From the NCBI GenBank assembly GCA_014825775.1, contig MVAQ01000073.1:1-64000 (forward strand): a stretch of 64,000 nt of DNA, given 5' to 3'. Source of the stretch: Krasilnikovozyma curviuscula (Eukaryota; Basidiomycota; Tremellomycetes; Cystofilobasidiales; Mrakiaceae). The notes beneath the pieces are model-generated. The model made no database searches, was not told where the DNA came from, and saw only the letters and a list, made by a program, of their open reading frames with translations. Below are positions 58,699 through 64,000 of the stretch, one piece after another. A program made the translations under genes and the position numbers. Position 1 is the first letter of the stretch. Each line of letters begins with the position of its first letter.

Positions 58699-60945
58699 TC
58701 AAGCCCAAGAAACCGTACTTTCCCTCCTCGACTTGAGCTCACTATGCGAGTTGATAGTCGCGAGAGAACGATCGCCTTCGCTCTCTTTTTCGCTATTCAA
58801 GCTATTCATGCTGTTCAAGCTAGCCGCCTCAACTTCTGCCCTCAAGTCTTCATCTGAACCGTCTGGACCTGGTGCAGACTGCTGGCTGTGGATGTAGGGC
58901 AGCTGATAGTTGTCTCCAAAACTTTCGGTCACCGTGGTCACCCTCACCCCTCCTTTGGGCATGGAGTGACCTGCAGCCTTTCCTACCACAAGGTTGTGAC
59001 CTGTAAAAGAAGAAATCTGAGTAAGCCGGATGACTCGAGTGGTCATAGGGGGGAAGACAACGCACGAGTAAAGAAGAACAACACCACACTGCACAGGCCA
59101 TTCAAACTCTCGAAGCTGCTGGCGAAGACGATAGAAGCCCAGGGAATAAGGTAGTTTCCAGAGTCTACCAGATGAAGCTTAGAAGGTCAGGTATTGTATA
59201 CACTGGCTGATGAAATGCAGCGCTCACCTTTGTAGTGCGAGAATCGATACAATCGAATAACACCAGTGGGAAGGATGATGAAGATATAAAGAATAGGGTA
59301 TCCCAGCAAACGCCTACAAATCCTCTTGACTTGTCTGCCAATAGACTCCGCTGCGGAAGTTCCTGTCCTTACGGCTCCCCCCGATGGGTTTCCTGAGCCG
59401 GAGTTTTCATGCGATGAAGAAAGCTGGGCTGATCGCCAATGAACTGAGATCTTACGGCCATGGATTCTGATATGGCCCGTTATTCGAAGAAGAATGAGGA
59501 CGTAGAGAAGGAGAGATCTAGAGAAGAGGAGCGCAAACATAAGCTTAGAGCAGCAAAAGACACTCAAAACACACTTACAAGATTGCAGAAGCCATTGTAA
59601 GAGACACAGAGATACCAGTAAGCACCGACGACGATCTACCTCCACCGGTGATCCAACATCCTTGAACTCTGTACAACCAAGGCGCAATAAAATCAGGCCC
59701 TGAATACTTCGACCACGATGATTTGTACTTACATCGGGCCGTAAAACTTATCATAAGGATGGCCCTCAGCACTAAATGCTACTGGTCCGATAAAGGTGAG
59801 AATTGCAATGATGAGCCAGCCTCCGCCCATGAGACCAGCCACAACTTTCATGTCTGCACGCTTCTCTAAAACGAGGACGGAGAAGGATAGCACGGCCAAA
59901 AACACTGTCCAGATCGCTCCGCCGACAGTTCTTAAATGAACAGAAGGATATGTTTTGAGTATGTGAGTGATTCAATGAACTTTTTTTTTGAAGACTTACG
60001 AAATCTGCTCGACGACGGCTTGAAAAGAACAGGCGGCGCTGATGAGGAAGATCGTCTTTGTCAAGTCAAGAAAACAAAGCGGTCGCTAAAGTAGAAGTGA
60101 ACTTACCCCCTTGAAGGACCATTGTCGGCTATCCAAACAAAGGTCATCAAGTACCCAAGCTGAAATAATGCCGTAGATTAAAACACATTTATTTAGAGGC
60201 GAATTTCTCCAGTGTCTTCCTTCTGCGGGGACTTACAGCACCTAGCAAATCACACAGGAAAATGGAGAGCAAGACATAGCCCATGGTGTTGTGGAAAAAG
60301 AATGTAACTGTTCGGCGGTGGCGTTGGATAAATTGAATGTGATCAGCGTTACAGAAATCGTTTTAGTTTAAGGCGTCGCGAAAACGAGGGTGGGGAGACT
60401 TTGTGTCTACGTACTCATTCCCTGCCTCTGAGGACTCTTTACTATTGCTGAATACCCAAGGAAAACAAAGAGCGACAAGACTGCTACTGCTGATATCAGT
60501 CCAAAGATGGCCGAAGGCTGATTGTGATAATAATTCGACAGATCGATTGCGCCACGCAGTAATGTCGGTATAAATGTCAGCAAGAGCAAAGTATAAACAT
60601 GGGGAATAGATTTCCTGAAGGTAAAGAGCTCTGAATAGTTACCAACAATGAGTACCGGACTTGTGAATTCGCCCATATGAATCCTCCTGCGTTGTTTTGG
60701 AAACGATCCAGATAAAATTTTGAAACTTTTTCAGAAGCCTCGTCCTGCTCCTAGCACTATCAGCCTGATCTTACCTGGACCGATAACGTTTGTTGGATCA
60801 ACCTGTTGAAGTGAGAAATGTGTCAGACCTTCATAATTGTAATTGACGAAAACCGAAGGTCCAGCTTGGAGCTGAAACTTACTCCAATTAGAGTGGTATT
60901 TCCAGGACCATAATAAGCGGGCGTGGACACGTTGACCAGCACCAT
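58699..60945 (-). CDS. Seven-helix receptor, cAMP-receptor-like class
   Basis: A predicted G-protein-coupled receptor at the plasma membrane. The model runs from MVLVNVSTPAYYGPGNTTLI (a short, glycosylatable outside segment) through about seven hydrophobic segments, including IPHVYTLLLLTFIPTLLRGA, IFGLISAVAVLSLFVFLGYS, GAIWTVFLAVLSFSVLVLEK, VVAGLMGGGWLIIAILTFIG and LGYPILYIFIILPTGVIRLY. The block KFYGPMCWITGG corresponds to the conserved CWI segment of the cAR-like family. The third inner loop is long and basic (HIRIHGRKISVHWRSAQLSS), and the C-terminal ~110 residues are acidic/Ser-rich, ending RRESTVSWA. In other fungi this class couples to G-alpha in nutrient or stress sensing. The ligand is unknown; not all junctions were fixed. 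Confidence 0.7.
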
Positions 60946-61678
60946 TATGTTCTCAGAAGTGAGTGGTAGCAGGAAGACTAGCACAATAAACCCAGCAAAA
61001 CCTGTTCACATCTGTAGCTCAGAGATTAGCCTCGACAAATATAGGGACAGAGGATTTTGTGAGGTACATACGTGACTTCTCCGGGAAGTACTATAGTGGG
61101 AGTAACGTTCTGGAAAAACGCCAATCATTTGGTCCCATCAGAGATGATCGACCTGCCGCTGCACTTAAACAAAGTTTACGCCTTCGACCTTCGAAGAAGC
61201 CGATCGAAAAATTTGCTGCATTCCATTTTATATGAAAATGAACCTGCTTCACTTGTCAACGAAAGCGCAGTGGGCTTGGAATGCTGCATTGCCTTTGCCT
61301 TGCTGGTTCCAGAAGGGATGAGCGGGAGATTTCCATATGACAGCTGCGCTCGTACATCTGCAATCACCACATCCATCTTACCCCTCAAACCTGTCATGTA
61401 CGGTGTTTCATGCTGCACCTGAACAAAAGCAAGCTGGAGATGTCTCTCGTTACACTGTACGATGCCGGGGTGGTAGCCTCGGCTGGAAAGTGAGTCCTCC
61501 AGATCAGCCTCTGCGATCGCCGTGCCCTCTTTTTTATTTTATTTTCCCTCTGGGTCGACTTCCGAAATTGCATTGAGGTCCAGCCTGAACTCTCATCCCA
61601 ATATCTACCAGTTGGTCCAAGGTATGTTGTTTCTCTGCTGGCACCGAAGGTGGCCAGGTACTGAAGATATTTCGACAG
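60946..61678. other. Divergent intergenic region receptor / carboxylesterase
   Basis: About 0.7 kb; no open frame has support. It should hold both promoters. Confidence 0.45.
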
Positions 61679-64000
61679 ATGCTCCCCCTGGCTTTTCTGT
61701 CGCTATTCTCGCTGGTCCCACTGGGTGCTCTTGGAGTCTCAGTGACTCTCAAGAACACTGTCATCAATGGCTTCTACAACGCTACTTCCAACACTGATAC
61801 CTACCTTGGAATCCGTAAGTCGACCTTTGGTTGAAGAGGAGGGTAACGTTATCCTCGCAGTTCCATCTACTCCTTTAGTTAGGCTGCGTATTTGAACATT
61901 GAACTACACCTGACTCCTCTTGTTCTTTTAGCATATGCTAAACCTGGGTACAAGAGGTTTATGGCTGCTGAGCCTTATTCTTATTCTGAGCTTGGTACAA
62001 TAAACGCCACCCAGTTCTCACCAGCTTGCCCACAGGTACGATTTCTGCGATTACACGAGTAGTCTGAACCACATGTTCACTTTCGTCTCTTGTTAAAGGT
62101 TATCGCCACCGAGACTATTGTCGTCAAGTCGTCCGCAAAGTACGGTTTCTCAGAGGGTAGGACGCGTCTTTGCTTTTCGAATACTCTACGAAAAGAATCC
62201 TTGACCTTGGCTTTGTTTTAATCTTCAGACTGTCTTACTTTGAACGTCTACGTTCCAGCTGGCTACAATGGATCTGAAAAGCTCCCAGGTTTGTCCACCC
62301 TCAAACACTCCTGCTGTGAGTGTTCCCAAGCTAAACGAAAACGCGTCTTCTTCCAGTTATGGTATACCTGTACGGAGGTGCTTTCAGTAAAGGAACCTCC
62401 TACCTCTACGATGCTGGTGCCTTGGTTGCTACTTCCCAAGTTGTCGGCAATCCTGTCATTGCCGTAGTCGGAAACTACAGGTCAGTGCAACACTCCCTCT
62501 ACCCCTGTGACAGATCCTTCTACTAACAGTACCTTCTGTCTTCAGAGTTGGTGTACTTGGATTTTTACAAGGAACTACCGCCTACAACAACTCTGCCCTT
62601 AACGCTGGTCTCAAGGATCAGCGACAAGTGATGCAATGGGTTCAAGAGAACATCAAGGACTTCGGAGGAAACAAGCACAAGGTGACTCTCTTCGGTGAAT
62701 CAGGTGAGTAGTTTCCTCTACCTTCTTTCGATGTTCTGCGTCTGACTTGCAACTTTACCTTCCGTCCAAAGCTGGCGCCATGTCCGTCTCTTACCACCTC
62801 TTCAACGAGACTCAGGACTACTTCAAGGCAGCTATTATGGAATCTGGTGCTCCAACTGGATACCCAGTCTCGAAACCAGCCGTCTGGGACTTCGCATACA
62901 ATGATCTCTTGGGCTTCACCGGTTGTAACACGACTCAAAACTCACTCGAATGTCTCCAAAATGCGAATCTGTCTACTATCATCGCCGCTGCGACGAGCCT
63001 CTCCGTTACTGCTACTTACGGAGCTAACCTCTGGGGGCCTGCTGTCGATGGAGATCTCATCCCTGACATTCCTAGAAACTTGATGGCTGAGGGCAAGTTC
63101 TCCAAGGTTCCAATGGTAAATAGGAAGCTCTCCTTTCTCTCTCTCTAGTAAACAAATCGCTGATATTTGTACACTTGACAGATCATGGGTAACAACAAGG
63201 GTGTGTCGCTATTCTGGCAGTCTTGCATGAGGTGATATGCGCTAACTTCCCTGCGTGTTTTCAAATCTCTAGACGAGGGAACTGCCTTTGCTCCCAACGC
63301 TTCAAGTGAAGTCGTTGTCAGCCATTTCCTTGCTGGAGGTTTCCCGCTAGGATCCACTCAACTCCTTACCAACACTACGGTCTTGAACGAGTTCTTAAGC
63401 TATTGTGAGTGATGTCTCTCCTTGTCTACCCCTCAAACCAGTGACTGATTGCCTCATTGACTTCAAAAGATCCTGACATGCCATCTCTCGGTTCTCCCTT
63501 CGGTACTGGAAATCAGACTTTCGGTTACGCAAAGGAATGGAAACAAGCAACAGCAATGGTGAGCTTTCCTTCATCCGACATCGTTCTAATCTCGTTGCTG
63601 ACCTTTTTTTTTTTTTTCTCGCGTAGTTCGGAGATCTCAATTTCCAGGGTGCACGAAGAAGGTAAGCATGTCATCTGCCTAGAAGTTGTTGTTGAATCAA
63701 TGTATCACATCTATCACTTTGCTAATTTTTTCTTTAATTTTTAATAAGATTCGCTGCTGCTGCTGAAGAATCTGGTGTGCAGCTCTGGAATTACGAGTTT
63801 GTTGCAACTTCCGATCCATCAGTCGCTTGGGCAGGCTCATACCACAGCATAGAGCTCCAATGGCTCTTCAACACTTTCGACACAACTGATCCACGATACG
63901 AGCTATCTAAGGTGATGGCGTCTTATTGGACTCACTTCGCCTACAATCACCACCCCAACTACCCAGGAGGATTCAAGTGGAAGCGATACGGCGACAACAA
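61679..64000 (+). CDS. Secreted type-B carboxylesterase/lipase, 3' end missing
   Basis: A secreted alpha/beta hydrolase of the carboxylesterase type B family, related to fungal lipases such as the Geotrichum/Candida rugosa type. The signal peptide is MLPLAFLSLFSLVPLGALG. Family blocks are YLGIPYAKP, EDCLTLNVYVPAGY, the oxyanion-hole region VMVYLYGGAFSKGTS, VVGNYRVGVLGFLQG, and the nucleophile elbow TLFGESAGAMS with catalytic Ser. An acidic triad member is expected near NNKDEGTAFAP. The catalytic His is not seen with certainty; the late block WAGSYHSIELQWLF is the usual H-x-E/D region. There are many N-glycosylation sites (NATS, NTT, NLS). The gene is cut by the right edge near GFKWKRYGDN. Confidence 0.93.

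Overview
The window is a 64 kb piece of nuclear DNA from an intron-rich fungus, most likely a basidiomycete of the Agaricomycotina (Tremellomycetes-like). The reasons are protein-coding genes cut by many 50-100 nt introns with GTGAGT/GTAAGT donors, genes only 50-800 bp apart on both strands, and yeast-type families such as IMP3, VFA1, a PCL cyclin, ERG25 and a quinate/hexose-type MFS transporter. I could not fix the species. I rebuilt gene models by hand from splice sites and reading phase; where exon coordinates are listed, the phases close to an integral codon number.

Left part (1-21.5 kb): the 5' end of a polyubiquitin gene (-), a palmitoyl-protein thioesterase (-), a PHO80/PCL-type cyclin (+), a 3.5 kb gene-poor stretch with two small paralogous peptide genes (-) and an alcohol-dehydrogenase relic (+), an uncharacterised helical protein (+), C-4 sterol methyl oxidase ERG25 (+), a secreted histidine acid phosphatase (+), an NAD-dependent epimerase (+), and tubulin-folding cofactor D (-).

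Middle part (21.7-46 kb): a membrane-anchored GH16 glucanase (-), the Vps4-associated protein VFA1 (-), a secreted acid sphingomyelinase (+), ribonucleotide reductase small subunit RNR2 (+) with an MluI box in its promoter, a DDHD phospholipase (-), a glutamine-rich LIM-domain-binding regulator (-), an unassigned probable membrane protein (-), the U3 snoRNP protein IMP3 (+), proteasome subunit alpha-7 (-), and a broken GH79 glycosidase relic (-).

Right part (46-64 kb): an 18-exon MFS sugar transporter (+) followed by a decayed partial copy of itself, a small HMG-box-like protein (-), about 2.9 kb without a supported gene including a GC-rich block, a one-finger C2H2 transcription factor (+), an uncharacterised protein (+), a seven-helix receptor of the cAMP-receptor-like class (-), and a carboxylesterase (+) cut by the right edge.

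Most genes are housekeeping and do not form a cluster. The secreted or surface enzymes (acid phosphatase, GH16, sphingomyelinase, carboxylesterase, decayed GH79) with the sugar transporter and receptor fit a saprotrophic, nutrient-scavenging lifestyle. The most novel-looking item is the pair of tiny spliced genes at 5.98-7.25 kb, whose products share the C-terminal block TGFSSGSF.
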